Assembly: GCF_047948215.1 (NCBI RefSeq)
Contig: NC_134455.1
Location: 323,694,147 to 323,758,146 of the forward strand
Source: Lycorma delicatula
Lineage: Eukaryota > Arthropoda > Insecta > Hemiptera > Fulgoridae
Direction of reading: 5' to 3'
Length of the DNA stretch: 64,000 nt
Positions 48,501 through 61,911 of this stretch are shown one piece after another (position 1 is the stretch's first letter; each line of letters begins with the position of its first letter). The translations under genes were made by a program, and so were the position numbers. The notes below the pieces were generated by a model, which was given only the letters and a program-made list of their open reading frames with translations, ran no database searches and was not told the DNA's origin.

Positions 48501-50348
48501 AATTTAGTAATAAATAAAAATGTAGTATGGTGCCACTGTAACTGATAATGTAACAAAAAATTAGTGTTATGTACATTTAAAAATTGTTATTATTACTTAA
48601 TACATAATAACTGACAATTTTCCATCGGTTCTATTTCTTCAGTTTAATATTTAACTTAAGATGTAGGATACGAAAACATTTTGTTGTCAATAGCACTCGA
48701 TCCGCAATATTAAACCTTATTATAAAAAAAGAAGAGGAAACCTATTATTTATTATTATTATTATTATTACTTATGTCTACGTCAAGAATTTTGGCTTAAT
48801 TATAAAATTTGTTGTCTCATTTAGTCCGAAGAGATTATTGTCGTTATCTTTCTAAACGCTAGTAGGTCGGAAATATTGCCACATATACACAAAAAACCGA
48901 CATAACTCAAAGGAGAAGGTCGATATTGTTCTGTAGGGGGAGTTGATCGGTTCATTTTGTAACAGAATCAAGTAGAATTAACCTGTTAAAAATAGTAAAG
49001 TAATTAATCAGCTTCCTTAACAGCCAAATTTTAAGATTAGTCAGCCATAGTCTAGGTAGAAGTCTCACAGGGAATCTCTGGATAAGAAAAACATCGATTG
49101 AATTTTTATTTTGGTATCATCCAACAGTGGTGCCATTTGAACAAAATATTTTTTTAATATAAATTTCCTAACTGAACACAAAAAATTTTAAAATACTGTT
49201 TATATAAAGAATTGTAGTTTTTGTCTTATTAAATTTTAATGAGCAACCTATTTAGTGTAGTCATATTATTTAAAATACATTTAAATTACAGTCTACTGAT
49301 ATCCTGATTTTTTATTTTCATTTAAGACTTATTTTGATAGTATTTTCTTTAGTGAAACAGTAATTCAGATTATACTAATCCGAGTTAATATTATATAGAC
49401 GTAATCATTAAAAAATACTTAACTTTTTGTTTAATAAATAGCCCCACAAAGATAAGGAAATGTGCTTATCGAAAACATCTTGGTGAATATATATTAAATT
49501 TATATATTATTTATGTTTTTATTATTTCTACATTTAAGACACATTTCTAAATTTAAAAAGATTGTGATTTTCGCTAATCATCTATAATACTTATAATAAC
49601 GGTGGTTTATAATTATTTTGTCTTATAATTATTTCGTGGACTAAGGTTACCCCAAGGTTAAACTATTAAAAAAAATCTTTTTCGGAATATTTATTATTCG
49701 GATCTCAAACGATAACATAGCAATTTTTCGGTCTAGTATTGTTCAAATTTATACCGAATTTATTTTCCATTTCGTCTTGGTTTCAGATATAACATAATGA
49801 TATCACAATTACAATGATATCATAATGAAATAATCACAATTACGTTTTTATCTGGAACACGGGAAAAGAAAAGGGTTTTATTAGTATAATTAATTTTTGT
49901 GTTTATTCTATTTAAGAATAAAGGTTCACACTAATGATTTTTACAGAACCCTTTGTTATTAGTATATATTTGAACAATATAAAAAGGAAGCCGACTGTAA
50001 ATAACTACAACATATTTAGTATTACAGTTTATGAACGTAAAATCTTCGTTCTCAATATCTAAACATAAAGTACGAAAAATAGGATAAACACAATGAAATA
50101 CATTTTAGAGAGAAAATTATTTTATATATTTTTCAAATTTACTCTTAATTTATTATTTAGGAAAGTTCAACGTAATAATTATCACTTATTAAACCAGTGA
50201 AGGGTTATACATAAACACCCAGTACAAACAAAGTTAAGGAAATACACATCCATGTATTTAGATATGTACTTCCTAAAAACCTAATGGTCAGAACGAAAAA
50301 CAGAGAACGGCGACTAACAGAGAGACCTTAAATCTTTCGTTAAAAAAC

Positions 50349-50350
<2 letters not shown>
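45561..50350. other. CpG-normal AT-rich stretch, no recognised gene
   Basis: No frame above 85 codons and no motif. A (TTA)n run lies at about 48,745-48,772. 47,640-47,960 is somewhat GC-richer but has no frame. About 20 CpG per kb were counted around 46-47 kb. Confidence 0.45.

Positions 50351-50398
<48 letters not shown>
50351..50398. repeat. (TA)24 microsatellite
   Basis: A perfect run of 48 bases, followed by a short imperfect (CATA)n tail. Confidence 0.95.
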
Positions 50399-50402
<4 letters not shown>

Positions 50403-51629
50403 CACGTACCATACATACATAGTTTCGAATGTTACAAAAAATTCAGTAAATGTTAATATGATTTCATTTTAAGTAATTATTACTATTTTTAGATGTGTGC
50501 CGATTATTTTAAACGTTAACTTTCTTCACAAGTAAAAAATCTTTGCAAAGCTTGACATTTTTTTCCCCGATCGCTGTTTTGTTAATCTAATCGCCGATCT
50601 CGGTTTTTTTTAGTAAACCAAATATAGTCTCAAAAAAGTGTAGGGTCTTTGGAATTATTCGAAAACGTCTAATTTAAGCAAGAACAGTTCACAACTATCT
50701 AATAACCGGACGGTTGGCGATCAGAGATGAGACACTCGATGAAAAGTATTAAAATATAAAGTATTATGTAAAGTTACGTATTAAAATTTGTTATACGCTA
50801 AGCTAAATTTCCTTCAACCAAAATACAAGAGATATTTCAGCTCTACAAATGACATCTTTACTCTGTTCAACACAGGGATCGGCCGGTTAATGAACGCAAG
50901 TACTTTAAAAGAAAGAGACTCTGACTAGAGTCGCTTGTTATCTCAAACAATTTACAGCCATCATAGTCACAGCAAGGACTCGAAAAGACTGAATAGAGTA
51001 AACGATTTCAAAGTATTCTACCGCTAGGTTTTATCCATGACGATTGGCGATGATGTTACTTCACAGATATAAATGCTTGCAATAATAAACCGAACGGAAT
51101 TTTATAACAAAACGTTTTTTTAAATTTTCATTAAAATGCTTTCATTATCTTTGCTCTACAGTCTTCAGCGATTTTTACTGCTATTCTCACGTTGGCGCAA
51201 AGTGATGATACTACTAACGGTTTTTTTAATTAATTTTTTTTAAGTAGACAGACACATATTCAAAATGTGATCGGAAAAGTATGTTGGATTTGAATTTATG
51301 TCTGTTCATTGTTGCGTGTTTTTGATACTTCATTAAGAACCACTTCTTTAAACACTTGAGTTATGCAATTGTGCAAAAATACAAAACAATGATGTATTAA
51401 ATGTACAGATAAAATCCAAATTCACCTCTCAACCACTCTCCAAGGTCGTAGGAGGCCGTTTTTTTTCTACATTATGAGTCTACCTAAAAAAATTCAAGTA
51501 GTACATCGCTGACTCCAATGCGAGAACAGCGCTAATCACTAAAGATGGTTGCAAAGACAACTGAAAACGTTTTGCGACCGTTAAACATTTTATTATGAAA
51601 AATTTAGTTAAGTTTGCCGATACAAAACT
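50399..51629. other. AT-rich stretch before CpG domain 3
   Basis: No gene seen. GACTCTGACTAGAGTC near 50,917-50,932 is a small inverted repeat. CpG is normal until about 51,625 and then falls sharply. Confidence 0.45.
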
Positions 51630-51999
51630 TAACTACTTCTTATTTTTTTACTACTTCTACTACTTAACTTCTTTTATATTTTTAAATTAATATTTGGTGG
51701 ATTTAAATAAACAAAAGGTTTTTATAAATATAAGTATGAAAAGCTGTTTTCGAGTAAAGGCTAATGAAAAATTTCCCCTTGATTTTTGCTCCAATACTAA
51801 AATAAAGTTATATTAAAATTCTTGGGACCCAAATTGTGAGTGTGAATTGGTTATTTTAAATTTCGTATCTGAAGGTTAAAAAAAGGAATGAATTCCAGAA
51901 CTGCATCTCCAGTAGTTGAAAATTTGAACAATCAGGGCAAAAAGCACATCAAATTAAATTTGATTTAATTTGCTTTGTTAATAACTGCCAAAATAAAAA

Positions 52000-53160
52000 T
52001 AAAATTTTGTGACAAATTGTAGAGGATCTAATTTTGAGAAAATCAATGATGTAAAGTCAATTGATGATAAAAGTCAACTAAACAGTTTGTTGTACAAATT
52101 GTTAGTTTGTTGCACAAACGTTGTGCAACAGTTACAACTCTCAAACAGATGCACAAAACAATTTTTTGCACAAATCTGTTCTAATTTTAATTAAAATTGT
52201 ACTTTCACCTGCAAACTTGGCAATCTCATCTTAGATAAACAAGATTATTTTACCAATAACAATGATCTCAAACCACTACTTCATCCTGAAAACTCATTCT
52301 GACATTTTGAAGGAGCCTTGATATATAATACTTTAGAAAGGAATACATGTAGTCCGAAGAAATATAATAATACAAACACAAATAATTGTGATGGCATGCT
52401 TAGTGATTTACTAATACGCTTCAGAGTGTAACAGTATGCTTTGATTTTGCTTTGAGCAAAATAAAATTGATTTGTTCCATTGTCCAATGGAAATTTATTG
52501 TTTGAGAGTCCCCCTCCCAAAAAATGCCACTTTAAGAGCAACAGGAATATTAGTACTAATTCATTAACAGGAACATTTTCCATGCAGTTGTAATGGTACA
52601 CCTATCTGACAGATGTTCTGTAGTGCTATTACCCTTCAAAGGTAAGACAGTTCAAAGGTAACAGAAAATATGTTCTTATCTGTTAAAGTTGCCAGTGAAG
52701 AGGTCAATGATGAATGGTATCGGATTTGTCAAACATCATTAATGTAATACTAATAATTCCTATATTGTTCTAATTAAGAAGGGCTAAATGATCAAGAACA
52801 ATTCTGAGGACCCCAAGGTCTCCTCTTTTTTTAGTTTCTTATTGAAAAATGAAATTTTTTGTAATCTGGTTATTGTCAATAAGATATGAATGTAAATAAA
52901 TGTAAGCAACTCATCTGATACTATAGAAAGTAAGTTTTTCTTTCATTTAATTCTCTCAAGATGTAACCCTACAGGGAGGACTTAGCATTAATCATAATTC
53001 TGCTTCTGATGCAGTTATTACACTGAGAGAATTTTTGGTATTTCTCTTGAATTATATTATTAAACCTGCTTCAACTGAAAAGTAGTCAAGTAGACCTCAC
53101 GAAGCAAGATTGGATGACCATGAGATTCATTTACTGAATATAAAAATCTTCAAATCATTA
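52000..53160 (+). pseudogene. possible piggyBac-like transposase remnant
   Basis: Three eroded blocks occur in the order expected for a piggyBac C-terminal half. VMVHLSDRCSVVLLPFK at 52,590-52,640 resembles the '…W.D.K.V..LST' block. ESKFFFHLILSRC near 52,925-52,965 resembles 'W…FFHLLD'. VITLREFLVFLLNYIIKP near 53,015-53,065 and RPHEARLDDHEIHLLN near 53,095-53,140 resemble the 'FR..L…L' and 'R..RLxGxH' ends. Stops and frameshifts separate them, and the catalytic Asp blocks are not identifiable. The first block is also flanked by good splice signals (catgcag before 52,588; AAAG|GTAAGA at 52,641), so it could instead be a host exon. Weak overall. Confidence 0.3.
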
Positions 53161-54920
53161 TAATTACATAGAAGTAGTCCATTAAATTTTCTTGGCTTTA
53201 TCCAAAACATACAGTACAATGGGTGAAATATTGCCTAGTAATTAAATATTATTTAATGGCAATTATTTGATTATTTAATGGTAAATAATTATATTAAAAT
53301 GGAATGTTAAAAAGGAATTGTAAGATCTAATGAGTCATATGACGTAAAACTACACAGAGTAATGTTCTAAAGGTTTCAAGTAAATCAAAGAATGATAAAT
53401 AACCTAAACTAGGTTGGTTTGTTATCTATTTTATTTAATTCTGTGCCTATTTTACAATAAGTACATCTGCAGTTGTAATTTTTACATTCAGTAGAGTTTA
53501 TTGTTATTTTGTTTGTTAAAAAGAAAGATTGCTTTTACATAATTATTTATTAGTATTTTTAACTACTGGTCTATATCTAAGTTGTTAATAAAATTTCTCT
53601 AACACAATTCTGTCACTATGTTACACTTTCAAGAAAATTTTGTTAAAAGTTATTGCAGATAATTTTTTCAAATTATTCAGTAAATACAGGTAAAAGAAAA
53701 ATCATTGAATAATTTTGTTCAAGAATTAGAAAACCCTGTTTATGGTCCAAAATAACAATGAAAGTCTGAACAGCTGGTCTAGTTTTAAAAAACTATTAAT
53801 TGAATTTTTAGGAATAATAATACCATCTATCACTTTTAAAAAAATTCAATCAGGAATGTCATCTGTATTAACTAAACATTTACTCAATTTAAATACATAT
53901 TAAATAAGTATTAATTTCTTGGGAATCAATTAAAAACAAAACAGTGAATTACAAAGTTATTCAATGTTAAACCCCAACCTTAGTGGGCCCAGCTACAGCC
54001 TATTCACCACAATATTAACGTTTAATTTGGATGCTTCAATGCACCACAGTACAGTTTGATTTTGAAGAGAGAAGTCAACTTGACTGACCCAAGTAAATTT
54101 ATTGTTTAACAACATGAAAAAAATTTCATTTCATGAGCATATCTGCTTTACTTAGCAGACATATATTAAATGTAATGCCAATTTAAGTAATTGAATTTTT
54201 CTGCTGCTGTTATACAAAGAACAACACAATTACAGTGTTTTTTAACACTTCAAGATTGTTTTAAAGTAATGTTGGGAATTCAAATTTCGCATATAATAAT
54301 GTTGTATGTGGCTTTACTTTTATTGTATTAATAAATATTTCAAATTATGAAGTTTGAATGTTCATGAAATGTGATAAATTATGTAGTTTCCTTTAGGCAT
54401 GCCAAAGAATTCTTTGTAAAATTCTCATCACAACTCTAGTCAGAGTAGTGTTTATAATGAAAAATATGGTAAAAATAGATATTAATCTAAAAGTAAAGGA
54501 ACAAGTTGATCTATCAAAAGCCAACAACTTGTTTTTTAGCACAAAAAAGAAACTATCCTTCACCCAACAGTAGATGTACTACGAGACCATTGGGACATGG
54601 CCATCCTTGGCCAAACATGGATGGCCAGTCTCACAACTCATTATTTTTTTGTCCCCAAGGAGGGTGAAGTTATGAATGAAAGATATTCATTAAGGAAAAA
54701 ATAGATTAATGCTTTTACTTCATTATTATATTTCTGCCATCATGACAAAGAAATAAGTTATGAATTTTTTGTCGTTGAAGTTATGTGTACTTTAGTTACT
54801 AAAAATTATTATTATTTTATCTTTTGTAATTTAGTTTCTTTTTCAAGTTTCTATAAAGTCTGAATATTATAATTATTATTTATCAGTATTTCTCTCTTTG
54901 GAGATAACGTACTGTGCAGG
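53161..54920. other. CpG-empty non-coding stretch
   Basis: No supported gene. GGCCATCC and GGATGGCC form a perfect 8-bp inverted repeat at 54,599-54,626 inside a GC-richer patch. Confidence 0.45.
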
Positions 54921-55123
54921 GATCCAGAGGGGGGGGCCTTCTGGGTAGATGGCGACCGAAGCAAGCTCTGTGGGTATCCAAATTGGGATGGCAAGAGAAG
55001 CAAGCTCTGTAGCCATGGGGTAGGCCCTTTTGCTCCAAGGAGCCCTTGAGTTGGCTCCAGAATTTGCCTGGGCTGGGTTGACCTGAATCCTGAGGGTCCA
55101 GGTTCTGGCTAGGCAGGTCAGCT
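54921..55123. repeat. GC-rich unclassified segment, SINE target
   Basis: An abrupt GC-rich block in AT-rich DNA with a 14-bp direct repeat, GAAGCAAGCTCTGT, at 54,958-54,971 and 54,997-55,010. Its sequence resumes after the SINE at 55,422. It looks like another repeat into which the SINE jumped; no coding or terminal signal is visible. Confidence 0.4.
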
Positions 55124-55421
55124 CTTTTCTTTTTTCCTGTTTAGCCTCCGGTAGCTACCATTTAGATAATTCTTCAGAGGATGAATGAGGATGATATGTA
55201 TGAGTGTAAATGAAGTGTAGTCTTGTACATTCTCAGTTCGACTATTCCTGAGATGTGTGGTTAATTGAAACCCAACCACCAAAGAACACCGGTATCCAAG
55301 ATCTAGTATTCAAATCCGTGTAAAAATAACTGGCTTTACTAGGACTTGAACGCTGTAACTCTTGACTTCCAAATCATCTGATTTGGGAAGTCGCATTAAC
55401 CACTAGACCAACCCGGTGGGT
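55124..55421 (-). mobile_element. SINE copy E, full length with 14-bp target-site duplication
   Basis: TAGGCAGGTCAGCT lies immediately on both sides (55,110-55,123 and 55,422-55,435), so the SINE ends are exact: 298 bp. On the minus strand it starts ACCCACCGGGTTGG, with box A TGGTCTAGTGG (complement of 55,400-55,410) and box B CGTTCAAGTCC (complement of 55,342-55,352). A body of about 200 bases shared with copies A-D follows, and a short A/G-rich tail (complement of 55,124-55,136). Perfect duplications and intact pol III boxes mark it as the youngest SINE here. Mobilisation would have needed a LINE's reverse transcriptase. Confidence 0.95.
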
Positions 55422-55435
55422 TAGGCAGGTCAGCT

Positions 55436-56879
55436 AGTATTATAATAAGTTTTTATAATAAGTTTTTTTCCTTACCTTCTAAGAGAAATTTCCATATATT
55501 TTTATGAACCTTGTTTTGACAATAAAACAACATTTAAACCAATTTATTAATTGATTTATGTTAAGAAATTAAAACAAAAACTGATTATTATTTCTAAACA
55601 GTCAAAATTAGTTTTAATTTCTAACAAATACATTTTCTCTTTTTTCAATATTTTTTTTAGTTTTAAGCCACTGATATTTATCTGTGGCAAAAAAAATAAT
55701 TTAAACTAAAACTCTACTTCTACTAATTTTATTATGAACAAATTCTGTTAAGTGTAACAGCATTACACAGTTTGTTGTCATATTTAAATACATATTTCTA
55801 AAATATATATGTTTTAAAATTATATAAACCAGATTTTTTTTAATATCTTTTGTACATAATTATAATGGTTACTACTAATAACAGTGGTATAAACTGAATA
55901 AATTTTATTGTGCAATGTTCTTAAAATAAGAACATTTAAATTCATTTTTTAGGAGATTTTAATAGACTTTAAAACCTGTTATTAAAGTTATTAAGTTTAG
56001 TTTAGCCATAGAATTTTCAAAATTATTCACCCCCTTATAAAAGTGATCTATTAAATTATCATTAAATTTTAGTGCCAGGTAAATTTATGTTTTCGTTATG
56101 AATTTTATAGTGTTTCTTATTTCTGAATGATATTCATTTTTAGCAATTTTACTTCTGATTTCATTAGGCATTACTCAAACTCTTAAATCTTACTATATTT
56201 TAATTTTTCAGTTATTCAGTCATAATGCACTAAAATATATTGCAATGCCCCACTGGATACCATTTGGATGAAAATAAGTAATTTAGGTACTAAATGATAA
56301 TGCAAATAATCTTGAAACATTAAAAAAACATAATTATAATACTTTTTCAGAATCTAGCTAAGAAATCTAGTTTTTAAGGATGTTCTTGCACACCTTTAGA
56401 CAAAAGATAATGTTAAATACTTGTATCATTTCATCTGATCCAAATTCCACCAGTACAGTATTGATTGTGTCATAAATTTGGTTTATTTCTTTTATCACTG
56501 GAGACATTGGGTGATTATTTTAAGCATTAGTAAATTTAACAACTAAGAGTTTAATTATCAGCCTGATGACTGCTTTGAGCCTCACCAATGTTAGCATCAG
56601 CTATTTAAAAAATCAAGGAGGCAATTTTAATGAGAAGCAGAGTTAAGCGGAACCCATAGTTACCTTCAAAACCAAACAATGACACATAAACGTTACTCAA
56701 ATGTTTATGTGATTAAAGTAGAACAAATTTTTTGGACTACGATAAACCTTGGCTTTATGAGTTTTATCTTTTTTACTTCCCAGATTTTCTTCATTTGCTC
56801 ACTAGTAGTAAGCGAATGAAGAAAATTAAATTATTAATTTAAGAAGGCTAGTAGCCTTTGTGAGATCACTTTAAACCTG
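55436..56879. other. CpG-empty non-coding stretch
   Basis: No recognised gene. On the minus strand, VHKNIWKFLLE ends at a fair donor (AAG|GTAAGG, about 55,478), but the upstream acceptor is weak, so I do not call it. Confidence 0.4.
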
Positions 56880-59220
56880 TCATGCGTAACACTGTTTTTG
56901 TTCTTTAAATTGCTTCCAATTATCAAATTTTTTTCTGAAAACATTACTGTCAGCTATCTCTTCTTCCAGGATGTCCATTTCCACTAGACCACTTCTCACT
57001 TCCTTAACCAGATTTGTTGTGTGTTTCTGAATTTCATAAGAGATCAAAAATCAACTTCATCAGCCTGTTTGTGTTCATCCTCTTTAAGTGTCCAAAAAAT
57101 TTAGCTCTTCGTTTTCTTGCTGTCGTGAAAGTTTCTGTTTCCTTGTAGAGTTCCTTGTTGCTCCGTGGTCGCCACTCTTCTTCTTTGTTTTTTTGTGGTC
57201 CTAAAATTTTCTGTAGTGTTCTTCGTTCCCACTTGTCGATCTCCTTGATAACCCCTTTTCTGTTCATGGATAAACAAACTACGGCGTATAATCCTTCTGG
57301 CTTGATGACAGTGTTGTAATGTCTTATCTTTGCTTGTATGGATATATTTGTTTTGTTGTACTAGTTCGTTATTTTGTAAGCTTTTTCCATTTTCTTAATC
57401 CGTGTTTGTATTGCCTATTTATCCAGTCTGTTTGGTTGAATCTATTCTCTAAGATACTTGAAGCTGTTGACCCTATTGATCTTGCCATATCTTGTTTCTA
57501 GATATTTTTCATTTTGTGTTTCCATTCCATATAATCCGTTTTTTCAAATGAGATTTGTAGTCCAGTTTTTTTGCAGTTCCTTGTAGTTTCTCAATAATTA
57601 CCCATGCATCTTTTATTTTTAATGTCAGAAGTGCTATATCATCTGCAAATACCAGGCAGTCAGGTGTTTTCTTTTTTATTCCAGTTGTATTTCTTTAATA
57701 TTCTTTTTTTCTAGTTGTTTTCGCCAATCCCTGATGATTTTTTCCAGTACAATGTTAAAAAGCGTTGGTGATAGTCCATCTTCTTGCCTAACTCCTGTCT
57801 TTATGCTGAAGACGTCCAAAATTTTGCCCATGAATTTAACTTTGGAGGTTGTTCATGTTAAAGTTTGTTCCATAATTTTGTGTGTCTTTCTGTCTGTGCC
57901 AAATAGACAGGAGCCTTCTTAAAGGCCATGAATGTACTACTATATTTCTGCCAGTTATTGCTCCCTTATAATGCTCTTAAGGTTGAAAATTTGTTTGGCA
58001 CATGATCTCCCCTTCATAAATCCTCCCAGGTATTATCCAAATAGATGATCTGTTTGTTCGTAGATTCTATATTGGAGGGCCTTTGATAAAATTTTGTATG
58101 CTACTGGTAAGGAGGGAGATTCCCCTATAATTATTGCTGTCTCTTTTGTCTCCTTTTGTGTGCAGAGGGTGTATGAGGGTACTTTTCCATTCTTCCAGGA
58201 TCTTTTCAGTTTTCCAAATTTCTTGCAGAAAAATTTTGCAAATTTTCTTTTCATCTTCTTCAACATTTCTGCCATTATTTCATCTTCTCTAGGTGCTTTA
58301 TTGTTTTTCATTGTCTTAATAATCGGTTCTGTCTCCTGTTTTGTGGGGGATCTGAGTCTGGGTTGGGTTTATTATTAGTTTACTTTATTATTACTTTCAT
58401 AATTCTTTAGGGGGTTTCACAGTTTAATATATTTTGAAAATGTTTGTCTAGAATATTGCAATTTTCTTTATTACTTAAAACTAGTTCACTGTCATCCTTT
58501 TTAAAACATAGTCCAGTGGTTGGTATCCTTGGAGTTCTTCTTTGAAGGTCTTGAAGTCCCTAGTGCTGTACTGCTTGAAGTCTTTTTCCATCTTTTCCAA
58601 TTTAGTGATGTCATGATGCCTCTTGATTATTCTGATGGTTCTCACCATATCTTTTCATTGTCTATTAAAACTGTTCCAATTTTCTTTTGTTTTATAGGAG
58701 TTCCCTCATTTCCATGCTTCAGCACTATTATTTAGCATTTTGTTGCACTTATCATTCCACCATCTGTGCTTGGGCTTTCTTTTCAGTTCTGTGTTTCCTT
58801 CTTTGCTTCTGTTAAATTTTCTTGAATCTTGTTTTAGTCTGTTCCTAACTCTGCTTTGTTTATTCTTTTTAGATACTCGTCTTTTTTATGACAGAGGGCT
58901 TCTGTATTTATTCTGTTTTTTTAAAAGTGGTTTGGATTTGGGCTATTGGGTTGAAATTTTACTTAATTATTGTTAAGTAATGATTAAATCTAAGTTTAGT
59001 CCTTTTTTTAACTCTGGTGTTCATTATTTCTTTTTGATTTTTCCTGATTATAGTGACATGGTCTATTTGAATTTTTTCTATTTTTATATTAGGTGCGATC
59101 CTCACAGTAAACTGAATATTAACACTCAGAGTTCTTCTGCTTTAATTCAGAGACGTCTTTCCTATCCAGGTGCACCATATGGAGGCTTGAACATCAGGTT
59201 AATTCTGTAATAAAATCTAC
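56880..59220 (-). mobile_element. LINE with RT domain, decayed ORF2
   Basis: Read right to left, this is one continuous but broken ORF2. The start (about 59,200-58,400) has linker-like pieces, including KHRWWNDKCNKML near 58,760. 58,311-58,033 encodes MKNNKAPREDEIMAEMLKK, then SLPVAYKILSKALQYRI, which are RT blocks 1-2. Near 57,720-57,850 is TGVRQEDGLSPTLFNIVLEK (block 4). FADD, the catalytic box, is at 57,638-57,649 within LVFADDIALLTLKIKDAW. 57,034-57,267 encodes ERRTLQKILGPQKNKEEEWR and FFGHLKRMNTNRLMKLIFDL, the conserved C-terminal segment, and the frame continues to about 56,885. No RNase H is seen, unlike the LINEs at 10 and 63 kb. It is close to intact in order but has multiple frameshifts. 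Confidence 0.85.
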
Positions 59221-61911
59221 GGATTGTTGAATTACCTTTTTCTGTTCCAAAAGATTGACACCCAAAAAGGTGCAAATATTACAATATTTTTATTTTTATT
59301 AATTGAATGGAACTAGAGGCTAAAGCTATGTTACTTTTGAATTTAATATATCCTCAAATATGAACACATTCTGAAAAATAATAGTTTGAATATCACAATA
59401 GTCTTTTTAAGTGTTAATTAATTGAATGGTTGAAGGCCAACATCTTTAAAAAATATCTTTTGAAAAATACAGCATGAAAAAAAATTAATTTATATAATTT
59501 TTTGACAGGTAATTTGGGAGGTAAGCTTAATCATACATGCTATTTAAAGATTGTGATTAAACACAAATTAATTACAAAGATTTTCAAGATGTCAGTTTAT
59601 TTTGTGTACAATAAACTGTTTACAACATGCTATCTTATTAAAATATCTTATGATGTTTAGCTATTGTTATTGTTTGGTCACTAAAAGCTGTGAAATTTTA
59701 GTCTGATTGAAGAGGTATCAATTGTTCACTTGGTGTAAACTTATCATTTAAGACTGAAAAATGTTTTGTTTTACTGATACACACAACTTGTTTATTTCAG
59801 TCACTTGGATGCTGCTGCATATCACATTAGTCATATGGGGATTTAACATTTTTTTATTTTTGGAAATTTTAAAAAGATTTAAATTTAATAAAATTTAAGT
59901 TTTATTTTAAAGATTAGGCCAAAACAATCCTTTTTCAAACTTCTATTTTATCAATATTTGTAATGGTAAAGAGGGTTTTAAAAATGTTGAGAAAAGGTAA
60001 TGTACAATTCTTAGTCCTAATTTTCCAAAGAATTAATCTAAGAATAATACCAATTTTAGCACTTTAAAATCTCAAATTCTTAACAACTTAAAAATCTCAA
60101 CAACTTAAATCAGTTAGAATTAGTAGTAATTTGTCTCATTAGAGACCTTTTGTAATTTTAAAATGGTTAATTTAAATTACTCTATAAATAAATGTGTAAA
60201 TCCTAACAAATGATTACAGTATAATATTAGAATGGTACCAATAGCAACTAATTATGTAACTGCACCTTGTTGACAAGTAACAACCTTTCAATAACTAATC
60301 AGTGTCTGTAGTAATTTACTGTTACAAAGATGATTATGCTATTAAGAAAAAGTATGGCATATACTTTTAAGTGACGGTTTGTCACCACAGAGTTACTTAT
60401 ACAATATCACATAGTTTATATTTTATTATTGCTCTGTTTTTTATTACACTGTAAAGATTTTTAAGATTCTATTCAAAATTTTTACTTAGTTCTCTTACAT
60501 TTAATGATTTCTTTTTCATTTCAGATCTTTCTCTTAAAAAGAATAAATAACTTTCTCCTATAGATTTCAAACATAAGACATCCAAAATGTGTTAAAAATA
60601 AATTTGAGTTGGATTAGTAATATTATATGTTAATAGATTAGTGAAATTATTTATCAAGTTCTTAAATTAACCTGATATGCTTTTAAAATATTTATACCAG
60701 AGACTTATGTGGCAACACTGTTCCTGTTTCATAAGAACTGCCAATACTATTATAATTTAATAATATCATTGCAGAATGTTTAATTTTATGCTTTTATTCT
60801 TCTTGTAATATATACATACGTTTATAAACTACACTAAAAATTTGGAATGAATTTGCAAGTAGCCAATAACTTATAATAAAATAAATCCATAAAACAGAAT
60901 TTTATACAATTAAGTCACTCAATATTCATATATATTCAGTGATTCATTACATTAATGTTAATAATCATTGTATAAAGTACATCTGTAAATAAACATAAAA
61001 TACTTAAAATAAAAAATTATAAATAAATGTTACTAACCTAAAAATTCTGTTTACCACTACTATTTGCAAAAATTTTATACATATAAATTCAATTAAAATT
61101 TGAATTTAATTGTTTAAAACACATAAAAATTAGGCTTCAGTTTAAATTTTAAATATTTTTAAGCAAAAAATAAAACATATTAAACAAGATATCTAAAAGT
61201 AAATATCTATGAAAATAAACCAATTGTAGGAAGTATCTTTTACTAAGTAATACACTACATACCATTTGAACAGTTTTGTTTTCCAGGTGCAAAAATAGAA
61301 TTATTCCATTGTGAATTTAAGAAAAAAATTGTTATTTTTATTTTTTCTGTTGTATTTTTTCATGAAAATAAGCTGTTAATTTATTCTTCTAATTTACAAA
61401 GCCATCTTGATAAAAAATTAATATATTTTCCTTCAACCAATATTTTCACGTTTTGTTTCAACTTTTTTTTTTTTTTTAGTTGTATTGTTAATATTTATAT
61501 AACATATTTTTAAAAACATATATCATTTTAGACTTTAATTTTTAATTAAAATGTTACCTAATAGCTTTTCTACTAATAAATAACTATAATGAGGAGTAAC
61601 AACAAATTTTAATTTAATATTAAATTTTCTAATTTCTATTTTGAAAATTTACTAAATATATTTCTAAAGAAAATGTTCTTCTATTAGTTTGTATAAATAC
61701 ATAAATAACTAGTAATAATAATGTATTTAGATTTCACATTACAAACTGATATTTCAAGGATTTTATTTTTATTAACATTGATGTTCATAATGCCACGATC
61801 ATTGTTAATTTTAATGATATGTGAAATAATATTTGTACAGGAATTAAACCATCAATTTTTAATTCTGTAATTACTTGTTGCCACAAGTTAAAATGAGAAA
61901 ATTTATAAAGA
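59221..61911. other. CpG-empty stretch with a few splice-like sites
   Basis: Mostly AT-rich sequence. There are good acceptors before 59,801 and 60,525 (ctttttcatttcag) and a donor/acceptor pair around a 12-base segment (59,509-59,520). Apart from 59,801 (listed separately) none gives a convincing peptide. A T run lies near 61,465-61,480. Confidence 0.4.
59801..59846 (+). CDS. candidate terminal exon, unrecognised
   Basis: The acceptor 'cttgtttatttcag' ends at 59,800. With one base used to finish a split codon, the next 15 codons read HLDAAAYHISHMGI and a TAA stop at 59,844-59,846. The Ala/His-rich text is unlike AT-rich noise. Another frame is also open for about 30 codons but is only hydrophobic. 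No matching upstream exon was found: the 12-base segment at 59,509-59,520 would put a stop in this phase. Supported by the splice site and composition only. Confidence 0.2.

Noticed and set aside
55424..55440. Helitron 3' end (CTAGT after GC-rich text)
   Set aside because: No proper hairpin 10-12 bases upstream and no 5' TC end; the text is explained by the SINE target duplication.
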